Positions 1 through 11,900 of a stretch of DNA of 64,000 nt are shown one piece after another. Origin of the DNA: Tribonema minus (taxonomy: Eukaryota; Sar; Xanthophyceae; Tribonematales; Tribonemataceae). The position numbers were made by a program, and so were the translations under genes. The notes beneath the pieces are model-generated. The model saw only the letters and a list, made by a program, of their open reading frames with translations. It made no database searches and was not told the origin of the DNA. Position 1 is the first letter of the stretch; each line of letters opens with the position of its first letter. The stretch spans positions 620,001 through 684,000 of the forward strand of contig JAFCMP010000346.1 in assembly GCA_017506865.1 (NCBI GenBank). Direction: 5' to 3'.

Positions 1-430
1 AACCGTGCGGGCCGACTGTACTGCCTCCACAGCACCACGTGATTGCATGACATGACCCCTGGTGACCCATGATGCCGCTGCGCTAGCCATCACGGGCGTC
101 GCACACGCATGTGCAATGCGCTGCTCTGGTGCTGAACAGTGCTGCCGCTGATTCTGAGCGCTGCCTTTGATGCGGAGCGTCGTTTTTGCGGCCGTTTCAT
201 GTGTGTATGCACCCAAAGGCTGCCGTGTGGCTGAACTGTGCTGCTGGTGTCGGGCACTGCTTCTCAGTAGTGGCAGCGCTGCTGCGGTGGTGGCCAGACA
301 CGTGTTGCCACGAGACTGGAGCATGGCTGGCGGTGACTATGAGCGCTGCCTTTTGTTGCTGAGCACTGCTTTTGATGACTGAGCGTTGCTGAGCACTGCT
401 GCGCGCCGTCCCCCCTGTCGCGCGCTGCAG
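1..430 (+). other. Intron of cysteine-rich gene copy A (5' part outside window)
   Basis: No exon is recognisable here. The stretch is rich in short GCTGAGCACTGCTG-like repeats, as in the corresponding introns of copies B (about 9420-9763) and C (about 32150-32486), which also lie just upstream of exon 4. By analogy, exons 1-3 of copy A lie outside the window. Confidence 0.6.
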
Positions 431-3400
431 ACAGGAGCCCCGACTGTGTGGATGGCGGCACCTGCGTGGCTCAGGACCCGCGCACGGAGGTCGCCTGCAG
501 CCGTGGCAACACGTGAGTCAGTCGTAGGGTTTGCACGAACACGTATTTGAACACAAACAAACAAAGTGTTCGTCACTCATAGGCATGCACGCTGTGCCCA
601 CCTTCACTATGATGAGGCTAGATGATGCAACATGATAATACAATGCGTCTGTGTACCACATCGCTAGGGGGTTGCACAAGAACATTTGTTGGCCACACAA
701 ACAAATACCTACGGCGTATTCAGGGCGTATCTGGCACGCAGGAACTACTAAAGTATGTCTTCAGGAGTAATCCTCAACATGATGACATGCTGCGCGAAGG
801 GCGTGTTTGTGCGGCATGTGGTGAGAGTCTGCTCGATTCCGAGCATACAGTCCACCACAAAAGGGGCAATTGAAGTCATCAGCAAACTTCAAATATGCTT
901 TTGTGCAACCCTACGTGAGTGCTCCGTCGCGCTTGGCGTTCGCTTCACTTGGACTTCACAGACGGGCCCACGAACGCACATGCTCAGTGCAGCCAGCATT
1001 TGATGATATCAGCGTCAGGATGGTCCACGTTTAGCGTACCCTTGGGTTTCTGCAACCGCTGGTGCACCTGCAACAACGTTGTGAACAAGGTCACTTGAGT
1101 ATTTTCCACAATTGCATGGCATGCACGTGCATACTCGGGCTAAGGTTTCCCGTCGGACCTGAGACCTGAAGCAATACACCTACTTGTGGTTCGCTGCCCA
1201 CGACCGTGTCAGCCGCGGCAGCACAGTCATGACAGCAGCATGGCTCAGCACAGCATGTACTCAGCTGCTGCTTTGCTAGCGACTCACACTCTGCAATTAC
1301 GGCGTCCCCGGCCATGCCTTTGATCGTTTTGCTTTCACATCAGTAACGTCTTGCCTTGCCTGCATGTTTATGCGCTGCGTGCGCATGCGACACGACCGCT
1401 GAAGCCGGGACAGCAGCATTGTACACATGCTGCAGCTCTATGACATTTAGTAAGGCTGACATTGACATGTTCCTGTAGTGTGCTGCTCAAAGTCTCTGCT
1501 CAGCGCATGCAAAAACGCACAGGCGCATGTGATTGGAAAGTACACACCATAGCCCTGGCCAGCAGGCGAATTTGCTGCACGAAGCAGCGGCACCGGAAGC
1601 AGCACCGCTTCTGTCCTCAGTTTCTCAGCCACTTTTGTGGAACAGTAACCGCGCCGCGCTGCATGCATGTATGTATGTATGCGGCACAGCATGTGTCTGA
1701 CTCGGCCGCGCCAGCTAGTGGCCCAGTCACCACACCAAGGGCTTCTACCCCTAACACTAAGCCTTTTGACCCTATGCAGGTGCGTGTGCCTCGGCCGCAA
1801 CCGCTGGTGGAACGGCGACAACGGCACGCGCGACAAGAAGGGCTTCTGCGACTGCCAGAACGGCACGGCGTGCGGCCGCTCGTGCTGCAAGGACATCTGC
1901 TACACCAAGACGGGCGCCGGCCCCAAGGCCCAGGAGTGCAGTAAGCCGCTGCAGTGCAAGAAAGGACACGCGCCGTGCGGCCACACCAGCAGGAATGGCG
2001 TGCCCAGCGTGTCTACCACGTGCTGCGAGAAGGGCCAGGTATGTATGTATGCTTGGCGGCATAGGCATACCTACCCTGTCGCGTGCGAACACCAGCAGGA
2101 ACGGCGTGCCCAGCGTGTCGACCACGTGCTGCGAGAAGGGCCAGGTATGTATGTATGCATGGTGGCGGTGTAGACATTGGCATACCTGCTCTGTCACAAA
2201 CCAACCATGCTCCGTGCACCTAGTCTAGATGCCATTAGCGGATGAAGGGATGTTCACCCGCTGCATGAGGTCAGCATGGTCAAATTAATGCTCTGGCCGT
2301 TGAGGTGATACCACTTGAAGTACCTCTACTGCGTCAAATCAGCAGGTCCACATTTGCTCTCGCTGGTGGTGGCGCCTTAGTTGAAGTACCTGGAAGTAGG
2401 CGCTCAGGGCTAGGGGTAGCTGCCCGTTGTGCTGGCCGGCAATGCCACCAGCTGACGCCATATATGCGCAACTGTGACTCAGACCCAGATTCATGTCGCC
2501 CCCGTCCTGCTGACGGCGTGCTGGCTGACAATCATCATGTCACCAGCTGACGCCATGAAAGCCCAACTACGACTCAGATCCAGACTCACATCGCCCTGGC
2601 CCTGCTGCAGGTGTGCGTGACCGACGCGAACCACGTCACGAGCTGCGTTGTGCTGCGTAAGCAGGGGCAGCATGTCAACTTGAAGTGACGCGCCTCAACT
2701 CGTCCAGCATGACAGCAGGACACGAATTCACGCGCACCAAAAGTACCCCACTCATCAGACTTGCCGACTCGGACCCAGACTCACGTCGCCCGCGCCCTGC
2801 TGCAGGTGTGCGTGGCCGACGCGAACCACGTGACGAGCTGCGCTGCGCAGAAGACGTGTCCCGAGGGCCGCAGACCCTGCGGCGGCACCGCCTTCAACAC
2901 CAACTTTGCGACAGACAGCTCCGAGGTGTACTTTGAGTTCACGGCGCACGACAAGTGCTGCCCGCGCGGCGCCAGCTGCGGCTACACCAGGAGCGGCAAG
3001 AGCAGGTGAGTTGCGTGTGCAATAGACAGCATACTGGTTGACGCAGCCGGGTTGCCGCTTGCTCAAGAGTGGCATGATCATGCTCGGCTACACCAAAGAC
3101 CGGCAAGAGCAGGTTAGTGGCGCGGAGACAACTGATTTCACATGCAGCTGCAGTTCTGGCACCGGTGCAGACCGGCAAGAGCAGGTAAGTGGCGCGTACA
3201 CAACTTGTTGTCAATTTTGACTTGGGATGCAGCTGCACGTCTGGCACCGGTGCAAGCATCGCACTCGGCGTTCTCAGCAGCGCGGAGGTTTGCAGCAGGG
3301 CGAAGACACCTGCACTGTCACTTCGCTTTTTGAGCAGCAACTGCCGCTGTTGCTGGCCTTGGCTTTTGTCACGTCCTCTTCCCTTCAGCAGCGAGCTGCG

Positions 3401-4118
3401 TGTGTGTTAGTCTAGACAACATGATGGTGCTTTGACGCAGCTGAATTGCCACTTGCCCGAGAGTGGCATGGGCTGCTGAGCCGGGTTCTGACAGCCCCTT
3501 GGGCTAATGGAGGGAGCGTAAACACCACACAGCAGCTGGCACGTGATGAAGGCACCATCGCCGTAACCTCCTCAGCTGACGGTAGCGACGAAGCAACGAC
3601 AGGTCTCTGAGAGTTGTGATGTCTGAGTCGCGCAGACACCGGACTCCATGAGGAGATTTCCTGCCGGTGACCATGTCAGAACGCGCCTGTCCCATGGTCG
3701 TTCATGTTGTGCAGGACTTGCTGCTGACGCTTGCTCAGGCTGTCACTACACAGTCAACATGTGTGAAATGTTTGCTTGCTGTTTTGCAGCTCGTGGCACT
3801 TTTCCCGTCCCGGTGCTCAAGGCATGTGCACCAAGGCAATTCTGAGCAAACTTCAACAAATGCACTACCCCCCATCACACACTACCCCCCCCCCCCTGCA
3901 GGTGCAACAAGCCCATCAAGTGCGGCAAGGGGGAGACGCCGTGCGGCCGCTACTACAGGGAGTTCTACTACCACATGTCGTCCCCCTCGTACTACCCCAC
4001 ATATGTGGAGCAGCACCCCAACAACATCTGCTGCCCCGACGCGACCAAGGACTGCATTGACCCGAGTTCCGGCAGTGCCCCCGTTCAGAGGTCCATCTGC
4101 GTCAAGAAGGAATCCTAG
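431..4118 (+). CDS. Secreted cysteine-rich protein, copy A (exons 4-7, 5' truncated by window)
   Basis: Exons: 431-512, 1780-2038, 2806-3005, 3902-4118 (stop TAG). Phases fit throughout (AC|G, AG|G junctions) and all introns are GT-AG. The protein part is packed with cysteines: a short module with VDGGTCV, then CVCLGRN...CDCQNG...CCKDICY, a CKKGHAPCGH stretch and a CC pair, then VCVADANH...DKCCPRGASCGY, and a C-terminal module with CGKGETPCGRYYRE and NICCPDATKDCID. EGF-like spacing can be seen, but I do not recognise a named family. Copies B and C share the same exon lengths (82, 259, 200, 217/214). Being secreted is inferred from the signal peptide of those copies. Introns carry degenerate echoes of exon 5 (about 2090-2145), of the start of exon 6 (about 2600-2655) and of its end (about 3095-3120 and 3165-3187). 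Copy A is the most diverged of the three. Confidence 0.82.
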
Positions 4119-5953
4119 TCCAGACGCTTCAACTTGAAGTGCGATGCAGCCTGATCATGCGGCACGCAGCGGGCTGCGGGGCCGAAATAGAGAGTCCGCT
4201 GCACAGTGTGCGCAACCGGCGGTGCGCGTGCAGTGGAGACGGTCGGCGCGAAGAAAGCGCGTGCCGCAAACACTTCGATGGATGCCAATGGCAGCGGCAG
4301 CTGCCGATGGCAGCGGCGCACGAAGTGTCCGAAAATTGTCGTTTCCATGGCCATCAGATCAGGGCAGCTGCTTACATAGGGTGAGGATTTGGATGAACGC
4401 AGGTTAGATTTTTTCAAAACTTGTTGCATTTTGATGGGGCTGAATTGGTGCCGTAAAGGGCAGCGGCACATCAGGTCGGGATGTGTTGGTTGTTGGTCTG
4501 CTGCAGGGCCAGATTAGCCCTAGGGCGAGGGTTCGGACAAGCACCGGCGTGCCATTGACATCATTGACGTACGGTCATTGAATGCCCTCGTGCAACGCTT
4601 CCCAAAACTTCAAGTTGCTCAATCCAGGTTGCACCCCACCTATCGTGGGGACACAGCACGGGGTGTCTGTGGCCTCTAGAGTCTGGAAGAGAGTGGCCCT
4701 GGAAGGCTGTTGTTGTTCAAAACCTCTGTTTTCTTTTCCTTCACAGTTTGGGAGAGCACGCCAGTGCTCAAGACGCCACTGATCAAGTGCTGGTGCTCCC
4801 TCCTGGCAGTTTCAAGTATGTAATGCATTTCAGTTCTGCGCACACGACATGAATATATACATGTTGTTTGGTGCACTGCCAATGTAAATGTCTACAGCTG
4901 TTGCCTTTGCCACTGAACTGACTGAGGTGCAATTGGTGCTTCAACAATCCTCCTGAGCACATGTACCAGGAATCAGCAAGAAGCAGCAGCAAGCAGGACA
5001 TCACAATTGCCGCTGTAAACATGGCATGGTCTCTTCAGTCTGCCATGCTAGAATGCTTCTAACAAAGGTGAAAATGCATGGGCATCAGCGGCACCAACGG
5101 TGTACCAGCATATGCGAAAGCCTCTGCTGCAGCCTTGATCTGCTTGCATGGGTTGAACACCACCTTAAGCTCAGCGATCAGTTGTCAGTGCACTGCTTGC
5201 TTGATGTGTCAGGGTCCACAGACAGTGCTGGCTCTGATGACAGCGAGTGACATCCTGGTGCAGCTCATCAGTGAGTCATCATCAACCCTCCTGCAGTGTC
5301 ATGGGCATCAACAGACAGCATGCTGCTTGCACACAAGAACTGCAGCTTTACCTGTGCAGCCAGGCGGGTTGTAGGCGCTAGCGCACAGGTCAACCTTGAA
5401 GTTTCAGTGAACCAAGTTGTTTGTGACGAAGTGATGCGCTGAGCTGGTCGATAGATGAGCCAGTGTATTGAAGGAACCGGGGAGCCGAACGTTCCATCCT
5501 GGTGATGGCAAACCAAGTATGCGGGCTGATTCAAGCATTCTCGAATCGAGGCATTTGTGTACACAGGGCTTGATCTTAAACAAGAACCTAATGCACGTGC
5601 GTACGCCACAGCACATGCTGGGCTGAACGGGCCACCTGCATGCCCGGTACACAACTCCCAACGGTCGGCCATTGCACAGGAAAGTGGTAGCAGCTATTGG
5701 ATGAGCGTGTGCGCCCACGTGCCCTCGATGCAACGCAAGTCAATTTAATCAGACACCGAGATGCGTTGCATTGACAGCACCTGCCATGGCTGCAGCGTGG
5801 GGAAAACACACACACCCATACACAGGGTCAGTAGACTTCAAGGTGCGCGCCCTCTCGAAACTTCAAGAAGCTCTGATCTGTAACCTTTTGACGCTGCCGG
5901 CGCTGGTGGATGCTGTTTGCCGTGAGATCTGTGGGACTACTGGCGGAGCCATC
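4119..5953. other. Spacer between copies A and B
   Basis: No gene is supported. The last few hundred bases before 5954 (from about 5830) resemble the stretch upstream of copy C (about 27600-27688), so they probably hold the promoter and 5' UTR of the family. A CAACTTGAAGT motif lies at about 4131-4141, just after the stop of copy A. Long frames here lack splice partners or recognisable protein features. Confidence 0.5.
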
Positions 5954-8900
5954 ATGATTTCACACAAGCTGCAGTGGCTGCTGCTGCTGGCACTTTCGCA
6001 AGTTCAAGGCTTGCCCACCGGTGCATGCGACGGTATTGCGAGCGCCGACGCAGTGCTGTCCACACAGGTAAGCATCAACAAAAGTGCGAGTACAGCATGC
6101 GCTGCCTTCGTATTGCATGCAGCGTACAATTCGCTGCCGCAGCGGGGATTGTCGGTCATCTCTGTCTTCCTCAAAATAGCCCTGAAAATCAAAAAACCCT
6201 CCGGGGATGTTCACCGCTTGCAGTGTCATCACGGTGGCCGCTCAGCACGACCGCAGTCATGACGATGAAGTGGTCTGTCGCGGGTAGCAGCACCTGAAGA
6301 CGCTGTCTTCTGCGGCCGCGATGGTGGTCTACACACGTGGGATCAGCCATCGGTAATTGCGACCGTCTGATGCACCTTGCGGGAGGGTGGCACTTTGCTT
6401 CAGAGTGCAGCGTAGAGCGTGGCCTCTATATAGAGCTGTGCAACCTCAATACTGACCGCTGCTGCCGGCGTGTCGCACGCCCTGAATATTCACTCATAAG
6501 ATTCTGGGTGGTTGAAAGATTGTGGAGTGGCGAAGACGTGAATGAAAACAGACTAGCTCGCGGCTCTGTGTTCCAACTTAGTTTTTATGCAGAAAAGTAG
6601 GCATCTGCTGTCTCAATGAATATCAACGACCAGCGAAGCAAATCAAAGTTACTGACCATGACGAGGAAAGCGAGGGAGTGCGAATTATCAACATGTACAC
6701 GAGCACAGCCTTCAGAAGTACTTCAACCAAAAACCCTCAGCAACATGTTGTGGCTTGTACTCAAGCGCTCTCAAGTGTCCTTAACACCAGATGATTGAAG
6801 CGGCGCGTTGCGGAGAACGACTTTGCAAGATGTGATACCAGAGCATCTCCTTTTGCGACCATTATGAGCTGCTGTTATGTTTAAGCTCCTGGCGCTTTCA
6901 TGATGCATCTCATCATTCTTACGGTGTCAACAACAGTCATGTGGATGACATGATGTCCTCCGAGCTTGCAGGCTGCTTAACTTCCTTTCGATCAACTTTT
7001 CGGGTGTTAATCAGCATACCGAATGTACATACCGTATACTGACAACTGCTGCGTGTCACGCATGTTTGAGTGCAATGCCTATAATTGCGGTTGCTTTCAT
7101 TGCTGTGTCTGCATTGCTACATGACTAGCGTGTATCAATGCCCGGCATGTGTTTTTTCACATGTCAGATTATCTGTACAAGCAGATGATTCCAGTATCAA
7201 AACAGAAGGCAGTAGCGGTTGCACTTGCTGCATCCCATCTTCCAGCTTGCACTGGCATGTAACAGTCACATGCTGCTGCCGATATGCTGGCAGACATATC
7301 CTACCAGATTGCACACCCTCTACCAGAATCATGTCAAACCAGCTGCGTGAGTGGATTACTCGAACGCTAAAAAGCTTGCACACAGAAGTCTTTTTGCCTA
7401 CTGTGGATATGGTGGCTCTGTTTGACTCGTGGCCAATGACTGCAGCAGCGGCGACCGCGGTTATTGGTGGAAGGCACTTGTGGCTAACCATCCCTTGTCA
7501 CCTGTGCCTCTACAATCTTGTGATTCGCTTTTCATATTACTATAGCGAACGACAAGCAGCCCGCGCCCCCCCCCCCCCTCTTTTTGCTGCCAACTGCCAG
7601 TGCACCTTCAAGTTTCCTCTGATACACTGGTCAGCTAACACGCTCACGTGAAAATGTGGCAGCGCAGCACGATACTGTACTCCTGAAACCTACCCTTGAT
7701 GCCACCGCAGGACGCCGCTGCGCGCCCGCTGTTACCTCCGCATCTGCAGCGAGTGCACAGGCAGCTTTCACACAGCGCGCACTCTCACGGCCCGTGGCCC
7801 TCAGGCGTTGAGCACTGATGATGATGTTGATGTTGAAGTTCACGTTGTTGCAGAACGATGCCCCCGTCGTGGTGACATTTACCGCCGAACATGTTCCATC
7901 AGCAGTTGTACCTCCAAATATACTTCGAAGTATTCCATCCGCATTTACTTGCGATACATAACCGTCGATGCTGCAATGCACCCGCTCGCAGCTGTGGCGT
8001 CTGCGGAGGCAGCGGCTGCGAAGCGCGCTTCCCCGGCTCCGAAGACTCCTGCTGCGCCGCAAACATCATGGCCGCAAACAACGCATGTGGAACGGCGCCG
8101 TGTGTGATCACTGCCTTCATGGAGCAGCTACGCACACAGCAGCAGCCTGAGGCGGCAGCGCTCGCCGATGAGGAGCGTCCCATAGTTGAAGTTGACACAA
8201 AACTTGAAGTGGAGCGTCAGCTCGCAAACAAGCGCAAGTGCCCCAACGGAAAGAAGGTCTGCAAAGATCGCGGCACCATGAACAGCAAGATCTCGTGCAA
8301 CGCCAAGAACCAGTGCGTGTGCCCCAGCGGCTACACGTGGGTGACTGACGGCTCCCCTGCGAGCTCAGGGTACGGAATGTGCGCACGTGAGTTCAAGTTG
8401 AACTTAATAACCCATAAGTCGAACTTGGTTACCACGGTGAGACTCCCTGCCTTGCAGAAACTTAGGAAGGAGGTATTCTTGTGTGCAGCATGAGCGTGAA
8501 AAGAAAAGAAAAATCTTGCTGAAGCGTGCATTGCCACTGCCCTGCGTCAGCATCCGCCTAAGTAGTCACTACCGTTACATGGCGTTACTGGTATTGTAAC
8601 TGTCTGTGACTAACCGTGCTGCATTGCCATCCCATCCGGTGTGCTGCCCCTTGTTCAGTGAGCAACACAGCGTGCCCCGATGGGATCAACTACTGCAAGC
8701 CGAAAGGGGCCTCCTGCAATGCTCAGAACAAGTGCGTCTGTCCCAAGGGGTCCTTCTTCAAAGCCGAGTTCCCAAGTGACCAGTACCAGGGTTTCTGCGT
8801 TCCAGACGGTAAGCGGACGTGCACTTGCGATGTTGCTGTGTGTAGCCTGAGGATCACGCTCAGGGTAGTTATGGTATGTAGTACACTGGAAGGTTATCTA

Positions 8901-11900
8901 GGGTGCTTTGATGCAGCCCGGAATCCGGCAGCAGGCGATAGTGCACAGGATTCAAGTCTGCAATGAAAGCAGGTTCTCACAACGGGGGCTGCACTATGAA
9001 AATGGTTGGCCAGTTTTGTGAGTTCATATTGGTGTGGCGCACTGCCGTAATTGGGAACAGATGCCATGATCTGGCCCAGATCGGCTACAGTGTCTGCGTG
9101 GGAGGAGACGTCTCATTACAGTGCGCCTGCGACAGATGCTCAGTGCTCAGCAATAGCTGGTGAGGCCTCAGCGCTCAACAATGTTTAGGAGAGGCGTGGT
9201 CACAAAGGTCTTACCGCATCGAGCCGCGGCGAAGCAAGTGAAAAGCGTCGCACACGCGCTGGTGCAAAGGCCTCACTTGATGCAACCCGGTCGTGTTGTT
9301 GCGCGGCTACTGTGTCCAACTTTGCACGCTCAGACTGCGTGCGCTACCCAGTGCTGCTGATTCACAGTGTATAATGGCGCGCACGCCAATTGCATTGTGT
9401 TCAGACCAGTGTAAGCAGAATGCTGCCCTACTGCTGAGCACTGCTGGTGACAACGCCAAGCACTGCTGTTGACGCTGCCCGTAGCATCACAATCAGAGCA
9501 GGTACGGTCTGTGTTACACTGGAAGGTTATCTGGGTCTGCTGCAGCTCAGCGTCTCGGCTCTTGCCATGGTACATATGTTGAGCGCTGCTGTGGTGCCGT
9601 GCGGCGCTGCTGAGGTTCGCCGTTGAACATGAGCCACGTGCTGCCACGTGGCGCATCGGCATGAGAGCTGACGAGCACTGGTGCTGATGCCGAGCGGCGC
9701 TGTTGATGCTGAGCCTGATGATGCTGAGCCTGATGATGCTGAGCACTGCCACCTGCACTGCAGACAAGAGCCCCAAGTGTGCCGACGGAGGCACCTGTGT
9801 TGCCGAGGATCCCAGCACAAAGGTTGCGTGCAGCCGTGGCAACACGTGAGTACAAGTGCTCTGACCATTTTGGCTGTTGTGTCGTTTTGTCCATTTGTGC
9901 CTGTTCGAGCATATGGCAGTTACATGCTCGTTGCCGTTTGCACGCGTGACGGTTATGGCAGTTACACTTGCCGGTAGACAGACTACAACACATTCACTTC
10001 TAGCAGCACACGACTGGCGTCGGTCTTCTGTTGCATTTGTCACCTTGATGTCTAGCTCTGCGGGTGTGGTGCAACAGGGTAGTGAGCAACAGCTCTCTAC
10101 ATTGCAACGGTGCCCAACGACTGGCACAAGAAGCATGCGCAGGAAAACTCATGAGCTTTCTCACTCAAGCCTTGGGATCTGCCATTTAACGTCAAGTTTC
10201 AACCAAGAACTACTAACATGCCAGACTTTCCACAGCACTATGGCAAATCACTGTGGCCAAAAGCGCTGTGCATATCTGTTTGTGGCATTGTGAAATCCGG
10301 TTGGCGGCAACCACTCGTGGGCTTGCAGCGGCGTGCGCGACAGGGAGGGCTCCTACAGCTGCACGTCATTCATATTCACGATCGGGCCCTCACTTCAAGT
10401 CGAAGCACCCTGCCTAAGCAAAGTACTCATTCGTGGAATGCGCGCTGCGGCCACGTAAACTTCAACGGCCTGCGCTGGTGGGTTATCGACAACAGCATTC
10501 AAGGGCACACATCTTCTTACCCAGTACTTCAACTCTGAATTTCACAACCGGTCGCCCCCTACTGCACCCACTGCGGCGTTGCATTCCACCCACTGCATCC
10601 ATGATCATGCATGACTTTGTCACATACCTCGCTTAGAGAACAGTACTCAGTAGCCCTCACCCCAAGCAGTGTCCACCCACAGTTATCTGGTCTCACCTTG
10701 TTTGCTAGCATCTCTGTGACTTGGGGTTCCTAACCCTAACCCTAACCCTAAGTGCGTGTCGCCACTGACTGTATGGGACAGCTTCCACTAAGCACAAGCG
10801 TCAGCTCCACAGAATCAACTTACAACTGAGCCTTCAAATCTTCGAAATGCCTGATATGTACACAGTCTCACGCAAAATGCACACCTGATGCAGCCACCAT
10901 GACGCAAACAATGAGCCTCGCGGTTGGGCTGGTTTTCACATGACACGAATTAGTGCTGTCAGCAGCACGAGTCACATCATCGCGTTGCTACACACACGCG
11001 CACGCCTGTCCCCGATTCCCCCACCCCGCACGCAAAATGTTTATCCTCATAAACTTGCCAGTCACTAATGCGCGCTGAAGTGCGCGCGCGCCGATCCCTA
11101 TTACACCCACCTCTCTTGCAAGACGCAAACACTTACATACCCATCACTTGTGCCTGCTGAACCTGCGCACTGCAGGTGCGTCTGCCTCTCGAGCAAGCGC
11201 TTCTGGGTCAGCAACGGCGACAAGTCCAAGAAGGGCCACTGCGCCTGCTCCAACGGCTTGTCGTGCGGCAAGTTGTGCTGCGACGACGTCTGCTACGCCA
11301 AGACAGGCGCCGGCCCCCCCAACGCGACGGAGTGCAAGAAGCTTTTCAAGTGCGAGAAGGGTCACGCGCCGTGCGGGCACAGCAGCAGGGACGGCATGCC
11401 CAGCATGTCGACGACGTGCTGCAAGTCGAGCGAGGTATGTATGAACACCCTTGCCTCGAATGCTGAAAGTTTGCACAAAGAAGTCTTTGAACTGTACTGT
11501 AAACATGATGGCGCTGTTTTGACTCGTGGCCAATGACTGCAACAGCGGCGACCACGTTTATTGGTGGAATGCCCTTGCGGCTAACCACTCCTTGTCACTC
11601 AGAGCTCTACGATCTTTTGATTCTTTACCATGTATGTATGCGTGGTGGCATTGGCATACTCAACCTCTCGCGTTCGAACACACCAGCAGGGACGGCGTGC
11701 CCAGCGTGTCCACGATGTGCTGCAAGGCCAGCGAGGTGAATAACGTGATCGTCGTCTACTGCAGTACTTGCCCACAGTCAGGAGAGAGCTGATCTCATTG
11801 GTGCACGCGGTGCGAGGATGGTCTGCCCTCGCCTCTGCGCTAGCGAGGTGAAGAGCACAATCTGCATGTGCTCGATTACTAGCACACATCAAGGAGAGGG

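Noticed and set aside
9330..10136. 268-codon minus-strand frame
   Set aside because: It overlaps exon 4 of copy B, whose plus-strand frame is conserved in A and C, and it is built on GCTGAGCACTGCTG-type repeats.
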